Part shown: positions 32,213 to 41,278 of the stretch, one piece after another | Layout of the letters: every line of letters starts with the position of its first letter | How positions within the stretch are numbered: position 1 is the stretch's first letter | DNA from: CALGYY01 sp963678485 | Lineage (GTDB): Bacteria > Bacteroidota > Bacteroidia > Bacteroidales > CAIWKO01 | Assembly (NCBI GenBank): GCA_963678485.1 | Contig: OY782882.1 | Span: 3,038,001 to 3,102,000, forward strand | Direction of reading: 5' to 3' | Length of the DNA: 64,000 bases | Made by a program: the position numbers and the translations under genes | The notes under the pieces: model-generated | The model's input: the letters and a program-made list of their open reading frames with translations, nothing else | What the model was told of the DNA's origin: nothing | Databases searched by the model: none

Positions 32213-33175
32213 TTATTTTAAAGGTTTTCTGATTCCGTAAATCTTAGAACTCCATGGAGAATAATTCTTGGTAGCCTTGTTTATGGTTAAAATGGTGTTC
32301 TCATTATCGTGCAATTGATTCTTGTAAAAATACAAAGCCAGACCAATAGCGGCTCCCAGTTCATTCGTTGTGTTGTGAATGTCGGGCAAACTCAACTCTT
32401 CCGCTGATTTACCTTTCTTCTTAATGAAACGCTTACGAAGATCTTCTGCATAAATGTTGGCGACAAACTTAAATATTATATAAAGTAAGATTAATGCAAT
32501 ACCAACAATGATAAGCGCCAGCAAGGTCATCGCTAATCCGTTTGGATCCATACGCTGGATCTTTTCAGCAGCAGTTTCAGCAACAACAGGAGTCGTGAAG
32601 GTTTTATGAGTTACCATTTCCAAATCAGCAAGGTCTTTGGGGGCATCTTTCAGATTTAAGGTTTGAAGCGTATATCCTTGCGGAACCATTGACCATACTA
32701 CGAGTTCTTCATTATGAACATTATAAAATACACCTTGCATCAGTGAATCAAGACCAAAGCTTCGGATAAAAACACCTTCTGCAGTAAGGCATACAAGCGT
32801 ATCAAGTGAATGTTCTTTTCCAATAAGCACTGAGAGTATCCCTCCGCCAAATGCCATTGCCTTCGGACTGCCAGCGTAATTGTTGAACTTCGCAAATTCC
32901 ATGATAGTATCGCGTTCTCCCACTTTTCTAATAACATCAATCGTTTTTTTAGCGGGATTCATCACGAACATGGACTGGCTCTGCACATCATAAACCATTC
33001 TATCGGGAACGTACTCGTTGTGCGAAGCAAGAATTTTTTCATGGGACTGTATCTTGTAGATCCAGTAAGCGTCCATGTTTTTAGTAGAGTCCTTTACTGC
33101 CATCGCCTGAAATGGCGTAATGCCAAGCAGGCTTAACAGCACACATCCTCCTAATATAAATATGATCCTTCTCAT
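32213..33175 (-). CDS. OadG family subunit with a long periplasmic N-terminal domain
   Basis: A 320-residue protein. Residues 1-26 are a signal peptide or anchor. Residues ~30-210 form a beta-rich exported domain, with repeated short strands such as MVYDVQSQSMFVMNPAKKT and ILSVLIGKEHSLDTLVCL that look propeller-like. One TM segment at ~215-240 (GLAMTLLALIIVGIALILLY) is followed by a cytoplasmic tail. The TM plus tail is the OadG/MmdD signature. OadG subunits are usually under 100 residues and stabilise the alpha-beta complex, so the N-terminal domain is an extension whose role is unknown. Position between carboxyltransferase and biotin carrier supports the assignment. Confidence 0.8.
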   Translation of the reverse strand: MRRIIFILGGCVLLSLLGITPFQAMAVKDSTKNMDAYWIYKIQSHEKILASHNEYVPDRMVYDVQSQSMFVMNPAKKTIDVIRKVGERDTIMEFAKFNNYAGSPKAMAFGGGILSVLIGKEHSLDTLVCLTAEGVFIRSFGLDSLMQGVFYNVHNEELVVWSMVPQGYTLQTLNLKDAPKDLADLEMVTHKTFTTPVVAETAAEKIQRMDPNGLAMTLLALIIVGIALILLYIIFKFVANIYAEDLRKRFIKKKGKSAEELSLPDIHNTTNELGAAIGLALYFYKNQLHDNENTILTINKATKNYSPWSSKIYGIRKPLK

Positions 33176-33186
33176 GTGCTGTGGAA

Positions 33187-34746
33187 TTATAAAGGAATAT
33201 TTGAATGTTTTTTTGGAGGATTCACATCCTTTTTAGTTGCCAGCGATTGTAATGCTCTGATGATGCGGAACCGCGTATTCCTTGGTTCAATCACGTCATC
33301 AATATATCCGAATTTAGCGGCATTGTAAGGATTGGCAAATTTGGTTCTGTATTCTTCCTCGCGACTGGCAATGAAATCAAGACGTGCCTGCTCATCGGTA
33401 ATTTCTTTGAGCTCCTTTTGATAAAGAATTTCAATGGCACCCTTAGAACCCATTACAGCGATTTCTGCCGTTGGCCATGCATAGTTTAAATCGCCACGAA
33501 GCTGCTTGGAACTCATAACGTCGTGCGCACCACCGTATGATTTGCGTAAGGTAATTGTAACTTTTGGAACAGTTGCTTCTCCATAGGCGAAGAGCAATTT
33601 AGCTCCGTGAAGAATAATACCACCATATTCCTGAGCGGTACCAGGCAGGAATCCCGGAACATCGACCAATGTAACAATAGGAACATTGAATGCATCGCAG
33701 AAACGTACGAAACGAGCCGCTTTGCGCGAAGCATTGATATCAAGTACCCCTGCCAGATAATTGGGCTGGTTGGCGACGATACCAACGGGCATTCCGTTGA
33801 ATTTTGCAAAACCAATGACAATGTTGGGAGCGTAATGGCGCTGTATCTCTAAGAATTCCGAGTAGTCAACCACTGAGTGGATAACATCTTTCACATCATA
33901 TGGCTTATTTGCATTCTCAGGAATGATTTCATTCAAGCCATCTTCCAGACGATCGATAGGATCGTCGCAGGCAGAAACTGGAGGATCTTCAAGATTGTTC
34001 TGTGGCAGATAACTCAGCAGTTTACGAATCAACATAATGCCCTCTTGCTCGTCTTCAGCCACAAAGTGATTCACACCCGATTTGGATCCGTGAACCATAG
34101 CGCCGCCTAGTTCATCGTCGGTAACAACTTCACCGGTTACAGTTTTAACAACCTTCGGTCCGGTGACGAACATATAACTGTTCTTCTTACTCATTACGAT
34201 AAAGTCGGTGAGGGCAGGACTGTAAACAGCACCACCTGCACAAGGTCCGAATATGGCGGATATCTGAGGAATAACGCCAGAAGCCATAATGTTGCGCTGG
34301 AAGATTTCTGCATAACCGGCCAGCGAGTTTACCCCTTCCTGAATACGTGCACCACCACTGTCGTTGATGCCAATGACCGGAGCACCCACTTTCATAGCTT
34401 TATCCATGACTTTGCAGATTTTTTCTGCAAACATCTCGGATAATGAACCGCCAAATACTGTGAAATCCTGGGAAAAAATATAAACCAAACGCCCGTCAAT
34501 CGTACCAAAACCGGTGACAACTCCATCCGATAAGAATTGTTCCTTATCAATGCCAAAGTTGCTGCAACGATGCGTTACAAACATATCAAATTCTTCAAAA
34601 CTACCTTCGTCAAGCAGCAAATCAATGCGCTCCCGTGCGGTCAATTTGCCCTTCTTGTGCTGGGAATCAATGCGCTTTTGTCCGCCCCCCAGTTTAGCCT
34701 GCTCTCTTTTATCAAGCAGTTCCTTAATTCTATCCTCGAATGCCAT
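33187..34746 (-). CDS. mmdA: Methylmalonyl-CoA decarboxylase alpha / acyl-CoA carboxyltransferase
   Basis: A 519-residue carboxyltransferase with two crotonase-like halves. The first has INDSGGARIQEGVNSLAGYAE and IFGPCAGGAVYSPALTDF. The second has LVDVPGFLPGTAQEYGGIILHGAK and ITLRKSYGGAHDVMSSK. Length and sequence match the MmdA/PccB group. With the adjacent OadB-, OadG- and biotin-carrier subunits, the likely reaction is transfer of CO2 from (S)-methylmalonyl-CoA to biotin, giving propionyl-CoA and driving Na+ export. A propionyl-CoA carboxylase role cannot be excluded by sequence, but no biotin carboxylase gene is here. Confidence 0.92.
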   Translation of the reverse strand: MAFEDRIKELLDKREQAKLGGGQKRIDSQHKKGKLTARERIDLLLDEGSFEEFDMFVTHRCSNFGIDKEQFLSDGVVTGFGTIDGRLVYIFSQDFTVFGGSLSEMFAEKICKVMDKAMKVGAPVIGINDSGGARIQEGVNSLAGYAEIFQRNIMASGVIPQISAIFGPCAGGAVYSPALTDFIVMSKKNSYMFVTGPKVVKTVTGEVVTDDELGGAMVHGSKSGVNHFVAEDEQEGIMLIRKLLSYLPQNNLEDPPVSACDDPIDRLEDGLNEIIPENANKPYDVKDVIHSVVDYSEFLEIQRHYAPNIVIGFAKFNGMPVGIVANQPNYLAGVLDINASRKAARFVRFCDAFNVPIVTLVDVPGFLPGTAQEYGGIILHGAKLLFAYGEATVPKVTITLRKSYGGAHDVMSSKQLRGDLNYAWPTAEIAVMGSKGAIEILYQKELKEITDEQARLDFIASREEEYRTKFANPYNAAKFGYIDDVIEPRNTRFRIIRALQSLATKKDVNPPKKHSNIPL

Positions 34747-34812
34747 ATATTAATTAATTTTATAAGTATAACAAATCATTATGTTTTCAATACAAAATAC
34801 GTTGTTCAAAAA

Positions 34813-35226
34813 CTATTTTTTATTCTTGTCCTCACACAGCTCGGTTAATACACCAAAGGTAGATTTAGGATGCAAGAATGCGATATGCAAACCTTCGGCG
34901 CCTTTGCGTGGTGTTTTATCGATAAGCTGAACACCTTTGCCTTCGGTCTCTACAAGTGCTGCTTCCAGATTCTGCACTGCATAAGCTAAATGATGAATGC
35001 CTTCACCCTTTTTTTCGATGAATTTTCCAATAGGGCCTTCAGGATCGGTGCTCTCAAGAAGTTCAATCTTGGTTTGACCTACCATAAAAAAGGCAGTTTT
35101 TACTTTCTGTTCAGGAACTTCTTCCACTGCATAGCAGCTAAGTCCTAAAACCTTTTCATAATATGCGATGCTTTCTTCCAGATTCTTCACCGCAATCCCG
35201 ATGTGTTCAATATGTGTTGGCTTCAT
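34813..35226 (-). CDS. mce: Methylmalonyl-CoA epimerase
   Basis: A 137-residue vicinal-oxygen-chelate (glyoxalase-like) enzyme that converts the R and S epimers of methylmalonyl-CoA. It begins with HIEHIGIAVKNLEESIAYYE. KIELLESTDPEGPIGKFIEKKGEGIHHLAYAV contains metal-ligand Glu and His residues, and a further Glu is in STFGVLTELCE. It links the B12-dependent mutase to the decarboxylase encoded directly downstream (66 bases), so the operon encodes consecutive steps. Confidence 0.95.
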   Translation of the reverse strand: MKPTHIEHIGIAVKNLEESIAYYEKVLGLSCYAVEEVPEQKVKTAFFMVGQTKIELLESTDPEGPIGKFIEKKGEGIHHLAYAVQNLEAALVETEGKGVQLIDKTPRKGAEGLHIAFLHPKSTFGVLTELCEDKNKK

Positions 35227-35252
35227 TTATGTGATTGATTTATGATGAATGA

Positions 35253-36992
35253 TTATTTAATTTCCCAATCGATTTCTGTATCCCAGTTTTTCTTAATGCT
35301 CATGGTGCGCGGATAATTCATTACCTTTTCCGGTTGAATATTTCTCAGGTAACAACCAGTGTCCCACTTTCCATTTCCATTATTATCGTAAACAATACGC
35401 GCTTTATAATTGCCCGCTTTCATATATTCATAGGTCAATAACCGCGATGTTGAAACTGGGGTTTCCAGCACCACCGAATTGCTCTCGTTCAACAATTGAA
35501 AAATGCAGTTCGAGTTATCGGGTAATTTCAAATTAATTTTCAACACCCCATAATCTTCATATTGCGTGGTGTTGAATTTTACAAACACGCTGTCGTTACT
35601 CAATCCATAAATATCACGGAAGACAGCTGGCAGTATTTCTATCGCATACGAAGCCTGAGCCTTCCATGGATACACAATTTCTAAATGACGGTTAATTCCC
35701 GGATCGGTGAATGCCATCGTTGCTTTTACCGGAATGCCAACGCTGTCGATTATTTCTTTCAAAATAACTTTTGACAGATCGTAGTCTGCTACCGGATGAA
35801 GGAATTGAAGCTTTAACTGGCCGTTCAAATCAAGATTTCGACCGGGTCCTGCATTGGTTTGGACTATTAACTTAAACTGTTGTTCTTTTCCAGAATTACC
35901 CTTGCCTGAACGATTGTTGATTTGTTTTGTGGTATCCGCCATTCGCTTCATGCCAATTTCAAGGGTGTCCATTACGATACCCTGATCGGAGACTTCAATA
36001 AAGACAGAATCCAGATGGATGTCTGTAACCCAGCAGCTCACAGTATCTCTGTTTTTGCTGAATTCATTCAGAACCCATGATCCTGATTGAGGTTTTTTCA
36101 AAAAGCGATATTGTAAATCACGCACAGGCCATTTGAAAATTAATTGAAACTGGCCCAATTGAGGAGTCTGGGCTTTGAGCAATCGCTGGTTCGTGTCAAT
36201 TTCTTCAAATAAGCGAAGCAAATAATGTTTGATGACCGGCATCACAATGCTGTCACTCTTGGTACTGTCGGTTGCTTTTATGGTATCGGGCAATGGAATG
36301 TATTGAGGAATGACCAGGCTGTCGAGAAATGCAATACCCTCATTCGGCTGATCGTAAATCATATTGGTATTGTTGTCGCGCAATACAAAGATTTTGTAGT
36401 TACCTGAAGGCAGATTCGTAAATTCAAAGCTCCCATCAACGCGTGTACGGGCAATGAAATCGGGTATTTTCTTGTAGGGAATACTGTCATATCCGTTACG
36501 ATAGAGATAGACCGATGCAGCTTTTTCCGGCTCCAGTGAAAATGCATTTATCACAAAACCTAGTAGCGACAGTGAATCCACATGATCACCGGTAGAAAAA
36601 ACATATCTAAAATTACTGTAGGGATTATCTTCTGTAATATCCTGAATGCAATCGCCAAAATCAATACTATACGTCATTCCCGATTGCAGCGCTTTGGGGA
36701 AGGTTACAACAACGTATTTACCACGTGTTCGGAACTCCGGAAATTCTTCAACGGGAGGACTAATAACCACCTTGGTAAAAGGATCGTTCAATTGAACAAA
36801 TTCGTTGAAGCGAATCTCCATTTTTCGAGCAAGCACACCCGATGCTCCCTGAGCCGGTTCAGATTTTACATATGCAGGTGGAGTGACATCCTTGGGTCCC
36901 CCTGAAGGAGCAACCACGTTAGCACAGCTCGTAATAACTGCTAAAGCACAGATAAACAGAAATCTAAGCAGTAATGTGGCGTATTTGGGCAT
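35253..36992 (-). CDS. Lipoprotein with an Ig-like (SbsA/Big_5) domain
   Basis: A 579-residue exported lipoprotein. The lipobox is AVITSC, with lipidation expected at Cys23. Residues ~25-130 match the Big_5/SbsA Ig-like pattern (SGGPKDVTPPAYVKSEPAQG, RKMEIRFNEFVQL, SGMTYSIDFGDCIQD). Residues ~155-220 look like a carboxypeptidase-regulatory/SpaA-like fold (TRVDGSFEFTNLPSGNYKIFVLRDNN). The remainder is beta-rich. It is a common Bacteroidota surface or periplasmic protein of unknown role. It is 26 bases upstream of the epimerase and may head that transcript, though a functional link to the pump is doubtful. Confidence 0.78.
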   Translation of the reverse strand: MPKYATLLLRFLFICALAVITSCANVVAPSGGPKDVTPPAYVKSEPAQGASGVLARKMEIRFNEFVQLNDPFTKVVISPPVEEFPEFRTRGKYVVVTFPKALQSGMTYSIDFGDCIQDITEDNPYSNFRYVFSTGDHVDSLSLLGFVINAFSLEPEKAASVYLYRNGYDSIPYKKIPDFIARTRVDGSFEFTNLPSGNYKIFVLRDNNTNMIYDQPNEGIAFLDSLVIPQYIPLPDTIKATDSTKSDSIVMPVIKHYLLRLFEEIDTNQRLLKAQTPQLGQFQLIFKWPVRDLQYRFLKKPQSGSWVLNEFSKNRDTVSCWVTDIHLDSVFIEVSDQGIVMDTLEIGMKRMADTTKQINNRSGKGNSGKEQQFKLIVQTNAGPGRNLDLNGQLKLQFLHPVADYDLSKVILKEIIDSVGIPVKATMAFTDPGINRHLEIVYPWKAQASYAIEILPAVFRDIYGLSNDSVFVKFNTTQYEDYGVLKINLKLPDNSNCIFQLLNESNSVVLETPVSTSRLLTYEYMKAGNYKARIVYDNNGNGKWDTGCYLRNIQPEKVMNYPRTMSIKKNWDTEIDWEIK

Positions 36993-37503
36993 GATGGTCG
37001 TTTGTCAGTGCAAATATGGTGTAAATATTTTAATTGTTAATTGAATAACAACAAAAAAGCAAAAGATTTTTCTAAAAAATTTGGTCTTTTATGTCAGCAG
37101 TGAATTTCGAGTCTGTAAAGCCTTTCAAAACATTGAAATTATTCGTGAGTTTTAATTTTTAAAAGCCTAGGCAAATTAAATGTCCATGGCAGATAATCCC
37201 GTCTGAGATGCGATGGGCGTGACTGAATTACGGTAGGGGCTTGTCATGAGGCTTATGCCTGTCAGCTTGACAATATCCGCTTTTGAACTGAATATTAGTA
37301 TCTGGATTTTTTGGATGAAGAATTTAACAGTATATCCCGAAATAATTAGTTGTAATAAGCAGCTTGTTGTCATCCATGACTTGAGCCCGGGAATCTTAGC
37401 ATTATACAAACCACCTGTAGCCACGATTGATTTCAACAATCAAAACAATTTCTTAATCAAGTTTTTCGTATTTTCGCCGCGGAATAATCTTAAATAATAT
37501 ATT
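36993..37503. other. 511-bp intergenic region between divergent genes
   Basis: The outer parts are AT-rich upstream regions. The middle (about 37175-37400) is less AT-rich and has overlapping open frames on both strands (87 codons minus, 83 codons plus). Neither has a ribosome binding site or a recognisable family, so I read it as non-coding or a relic. A TATTTTCG box near 37469 serves the downstream peptidase gene. Confidence 0.4.
37469..37476 (+). promoter_or_regulatory. -7 box of the first M16 peptidase gene
   Basis: TATTTTCG is one mismatch from TAnnTTTG and lies 27 bases before the ATG. No clear TTG is present at 17-23 bases. Confidence 0.4.
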
Positions 37504-40434
37504 ATGCAAATCAACCGTCCTGGCATTTTTAAGCTTTGCCTTAGTTTCGTTCTGGTCATCGTAATGGCCTTTTCAACCGTGGCACAGAAGACTTACAAGT
37601 ATGTTTCTGTACCTAATGATCCGATGAATACAAGGATCTATACGCTAGATAATGGATTAACTGTGTATCTCACAGTTTATAAAGACGCTCCGCGCATTCA
37701 GACTTACATTGCAACACGCGCCGGAAGTAAAAATGACCCTGCTGATGCTACCGGATTGGCTCATTATTTCGAGCACATGATGTTCAAGGGTACCAGCAAA
37801 TTTGGAACGACCGATTTCTCTAAAGAAGGTCCACTGATTGCCCGCATCGACAGTCTGTTTGAAGTTTATCGCACCATTCCTATTACTGAAACAGCCCGCA
37901 GAGAAGCAATGTATAAGATTATCGACAGTGTTTCAACGGAAGCATCAAAATACGCAATTCCTAATGAATACGATAAACTTATCTCCTACATTGGAGCAAC
38001 CGGAACGAATGCCTACACTTCGCTGGAACAAACAGTGTATGTAAATGATATTCCTGCTAATCAACTCGAAAACTGGTTAACCATCGAATCAGAACGTTTC
38101 TCTGATCCAGTGTTGAGGCTCTTCCATACTGAGCTAGAAACCATTTATGAAGAAAAGAACATGACACTGACCAACGACCAGTTCAAGGTTTATTTTGCAG
38201 TTCTCGCAGGCTTATTCAAAAAACACACTTATGGAACACAAACATTGATTGGTAGCACTGAGCATTTGAAAAGTCCGTCAATGAAGAGAATCAGAGAATA
38301 TTATGCAGCCAATTATGTCCCCAACAATATGGCCATTTGTATGAGTGGCGATTTGGATCCTGATAAAACCATTGCTATGATTGATCAGTTCTGGGGAAAG
38401 ATGCCTGCCGGTACATTAAAGGATTTTGAATTTAAGCCTGAAGATGAAATTACTCAACCCATCTATGTTGATGTTGTGGGTCCGGATGCTGAAAATGTTA
38501 CCATCGCCTATCGCCTGCAAGGTGCTAATTCCCCTGATGCAGATATGATCACTATTTTTGATATGATCCTTTCCAATTCAATGGCAGGATTGATTGACCT
38601 GAATCTTGTTCAGAAGCAAAAAGTTCTAGGTGCATCCTCTTCACCTGAAATCATGAAGGATTATTCAATTGAGAGTCTTACAGGAAAGCCTAAAGAAGGA
38701 CAAACGCTGGAAGAAGTGAAAAATCTTTTACTTGAACAAGTTGAATTAATAAAGAAAGGTGAATTCCCCGATTGGCTTATTTCTGCCATCGTTACCGATC
38801 TCAAGTTGAATCAGATGAAAGCGCTCGAAAAGAACGAAAGTCGCGCCAGTCAATTTGTTGATGCCTTTATTCTGGGAACATCATGGGATAAATATGTAAA
38901 TAAGTTCGATCGTCTTTCAAAAATCACCAAGGATCAGGTGGTCGCATTTGCTAATAAAAACTTCAAGGATAATTATCTTGTCGTTTATAAGAAAACCGGT
39001 AAAAGCGAGAATATCGACAAGATTAAAAAACCAAAAATCACCAAGATTGAAATCAATCGCGATGACAAGTCAGCATTCCTTACCAATATTGAATCACGTC
39101 AGGTGCCAGATCTGGAGCCCGTATTTATCGATTATAAAAACGATATCCTGCATGCAACCGTGAACAACAATGTTCCTTTGTATTATATGCAGAATAAGGA
39201 AAACAAAACATTTGATTTATATTATGTTTATGACCTTGGTGCAAACAACGATCTTAAACTTGCCTTTGCTATTGAGTATCTGAAATATTTGGGCACAAAG
39301 GAATATACTGCTGAACAAATAAAACAAGAATTTTTCAAAATCGGATGTTCATTTAATGTGAATGTTTCTGATGATGAGGTTTGGGTTAATCTTAGCGGAC
39401 TTACAGAAAATATGGAGCAAGGCTTAGGCTTGTTCGAAAGTCTGCTTTCTGATCCTGTTGCAAATCCTGAAGCCTTGAAAAACCTGGTGCAGGATAAGCT
39501 TAAAAAACGCAATGATGCCAAATTAAACTCACAGGCTATTTTTGGTGCACTGGTAATGTATGGTATCTACGGACCGGTTAACCAGATGACTCATATGCTT
39601 AGCGAGAAGGAACTTAACGCACTTACCGCCGAAGAACTGGTTGCTAAGATTAAAGAAATCAACTCATGGCAACATCATATTCTTTATTATGGAAGTCAGT
39701 CCTCTAAAGAAATACAGGTAATCCTGAACAAAATGCATAAGGCTGCACCAACGCTCAAGGAAGCTCCGGCAGGCGTTGTATTTGTTGAACAACCAACTTC
39801 AGCAAATCAGGTTTATCAGGTTAACTTCGACATGAAACAAGCGCAGATCCTGATGCTTGCACAGGGTGTTAAGTATGACCCAAACATTGAACCTGTACTT
39901 TCTTTGTACAATCAGTACTTTGGAGGTTCTATGAATTCTATCGTATTTCAGGAATTGCGCGAATCAAGGGCTTTAGCTTACGCAGCAATGTCATTCTACC
40001 AGAATTTGCTTGGCAAAAAGGATAATCATTATTACAATATTTCATTTATCATGACACAAAATGATAAAATGAAAGATGCGCTGGATGCATTCTATGGCTT
40101 GATGAATAATATGCCTGTATCGGAAAAATCATTCGATCTTGCAAAGAGTTCACTCATACAATCAATGCGCAGCGAGCGTATCACAAAAAGTGATGTGTTG
40201 TTCAATTATGAGAATGCACAAAAACTAGGACTCGATTATGATATCCGTAAAAATATCTTCGATGCCTTGCCAAAACTGACCTTCGACGATGTTAAAAAAT
40301 TCCAGGAAACCTATGTTAAAGGAAAACCACAAACCATTCTTGTTCTTGGAAATAAAGATCTGATCGATTTCAAAATGTTGAAAACATACGGAAAGGTTAA
40401 GAAACTGAATCTGGAAACAATCTTTGGATACTAG
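37504..40434 (+). CDS. Secreted M16 family metallopeptidase, first paralogue
   Basis: A 976-residue exported zinc peptidase of the pitrilysin/insulinase family, with a signal peptide in residues 1-28 (ending STVAQ). The inverted zinc motif HxxEH is HYFEH (His87, Glu90, His91). The third ligand Glu is expected in the segment ELETIYEEKNM around residues 210-217, after an insertion rich in helices. A second M16 half without HxxEH follows, as in insulysin-type enzymes. The C-terminus ends in IFGY, as does that of the paralogue at 44200-47106. It probably degrades peptides in the periplasm. It is monocistronic, with a strong terminator. Confidence 0.9.
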   Translation: MQINRPGIFKLCLSFVLVIVMAFSTVAQKTYKYVSVPNDPMNTRIYTLDNGLTVYLTVYKDAPRIQTYIATRAGSKNDPADATGLAHYFEHMMFKGTSKFGTTDFSKEGPLIARIDSLFEVYRTIPITETARREAMYKIIDSVSTEASKYAIPNEYDKLISYIGATGTNAYTSLEQTVYVNDIPANQLENWLTIESERFSDPVLRLFHTELETIYEEKNMTLTNDQFKVYFAVLAGLFKKHTYGTQTLIGSTEHLKSPSMKRIREYYAANYVPNNMAICMSGDLDPDKTIAMIDQFWGKMPAGTLKDFEFKPEDEITQPIYVDVVGPDAENVTIAYRLQGANSPDADMITIFDMILSNSMAGLIDLNLVQKQKVLGASSSPEIMKDYSIESLTGKPKEGQTLEEVKNLLLEQVELIKKGEFPDWLISAIVTDLKLNQMKALEKNESRASQFVDAFILGTSWDKYVNKFDRLSKITKDQVVAFANKNFKDNYLVVYKKTGKSENIDKIKKPKITKIEINRDDKSAFLTNIESRQVPDLEPVFIDYKNDILHATVNNNVPLYYMQNKENKTFDLYYVYDLGANNDLKLAFAIEYLKYLGTKEYTAEQIKQEFFKIGCSFNVNVSDDEVWVNLSGLTENMEQGLGLFESLLSDPVANPEALKNLVQDKLKKRNDAKLNSQAIFGALVMYGIYGPVNQMTHMLSEKELNALTAEELVAKIKEINSWQHHILYYGSQSSKEIQVILNKMHKAAPTLKEAPAGVVFVEQPTSANQVYQVNFDMKQAQILMLAQGVKYDPNIEPVLSLYNQYFGGSMNSIVFQELRESRALAYAAMSFYQNLLGKKDNHYYNISFIMTQNDKMKDALDAFYGLMNNMPVSEKSFDLAKSSLIQSMRSERITKSDVLFNYENAQKLGLDYDIRKNIFDALPKLTFDDVKKFQETYVKGKPQTILVLGNKDLIDFKMLKTYGKVKKLNLETIFGY

Positions 40435-40465
40435 CAACAAGCAATGATGATTGCCTCATCATAGG

Positions 40466-40519
40466 AATCAACGCATTAAAACAAATATATTTTTGAGTTT
40501 TAATGCGTTGATTTTTTTC
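40466..40519 (+). terminator. Very strong intrinsic terminator
   Basis: AATCAACGCATTAAAAC (40466-40482) pairs without mismatch to its complement at 40497-40513, giving a 17-bp stem with a 14-base loop followed by T residues. It ends the M16 transcript. Confidence 0.9.
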
Positions 40520-40583
40520 AGAAATTTACATCGAAAATATACAACGCCCGACTTAAAGACTAATCAATCTTAAACCTTGACTC

Positions 40584-41258
40584 ATGCGAAAAATTGCAAT
40601 CATGTTCTTCCTTATCATATGGATAGCTCATACATCGAGTGCTCAGACAGGCTGTGTTGACGGCAACTGTCAGAACGGAACAGGCACCTGGAAATATGCC
40701 AATGGAAATATGTATGTGGGAGAGTGGAAGAATTTTATGTTGAACGGACAAGGAACCTTTACCTATGCTGATGGCACATGGAAGGGCGGAAAGTATGTGG
40801 GCGAATGGAAGAATAATAAAATATGCGGCACCGGAACTTTTACATATGCTAACGGTGACGTTTATACCGGTCAATGGTTGGATAATAAAATTAATGGAAC
40901 GGGCACCTTCACCTATGCAAATGGTGATGTATATGTTGGTGAATGGAAGGATAATTTTTTCGAAGGCACCGGAACCTTTACCTTTGCTGCAGGCGAATAT
41001 AAAGGTGGTGTTTATGTTGGCGAATGGAAAAATGGCAAGATGAACGGACAGGGAACATACACTGGTGCCGATGGTGAAAAGTATACAGGTGCGTGGAAAA
41101 ACAATATGAAGGAAGGTGTTGGTAGTATCGTATTTGCTAATGGCAGCACCTATGTTGGTGAATGGAGTGCCAACAAATTTAACGGGGAAGGGACATTCAC
41201 TTACCCCAATGGCAAGGTATTCAAGGGACAGTTTAAGGATAATAAGCCCATAGAATAA
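40584..41258 (+). CDS. Secreted MORN-repeat protein
   Basis: A 224-residue protein with a signal peptide in residues 1-20 (ending HTSSAQ). From residue ~26 on it is almost entirely MORN repeats, about eight, each like G.GTFTYANGDVYVGEWK with the YxGxW and NGxGxxxYxxG pattern. MORN repeats form a beta-hairpin sheet used for membrane or protein contact. Cys at residues ~24 and 29 could form a disulfide. The role is unknown. It is about 20 bases before an LpxL-type acyltransferase, which suggests a link to envelope lipids. Confidence 0.88.
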   Translation: MRKIAIMFFLIIWIAHTSSAQTGCVDGNCQNGTGTWKYANGNMYVGEWKNFMLNGQGTFTYADGTWKGGKYVGEWKNNKICGTGTFTYANGDVYTGQWLDNKINGTGTFTYANGDVYVGEWKDNFFEGTGTFTFAAGEYKGGVYVGEWKNGKMNGQGTYTGADGEKYTGAWKNNMKEGVGSIVFANGSTYVGEWSANKFNGEGTFTYPNGKVFKGQFKDNKPIE

Positions 41259-41278
41259 GGCATAGTAGTAAAGTGTTT

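Noticed and set aside
37176..37439. 87-codon minus-strand open frame, with an 83-codon plus-strand frame over it (37246-37497)
   Set aside because: Weak start, no ribosome binding site, no family resemblance, and overlapping frames on both strands.
40680..41240. Repeats in the MORN gene considered as a DNA tandem array or CRISPR
   Set aside because: They are degenerate coding repeats of MORN units, without constant repeats or spacers.
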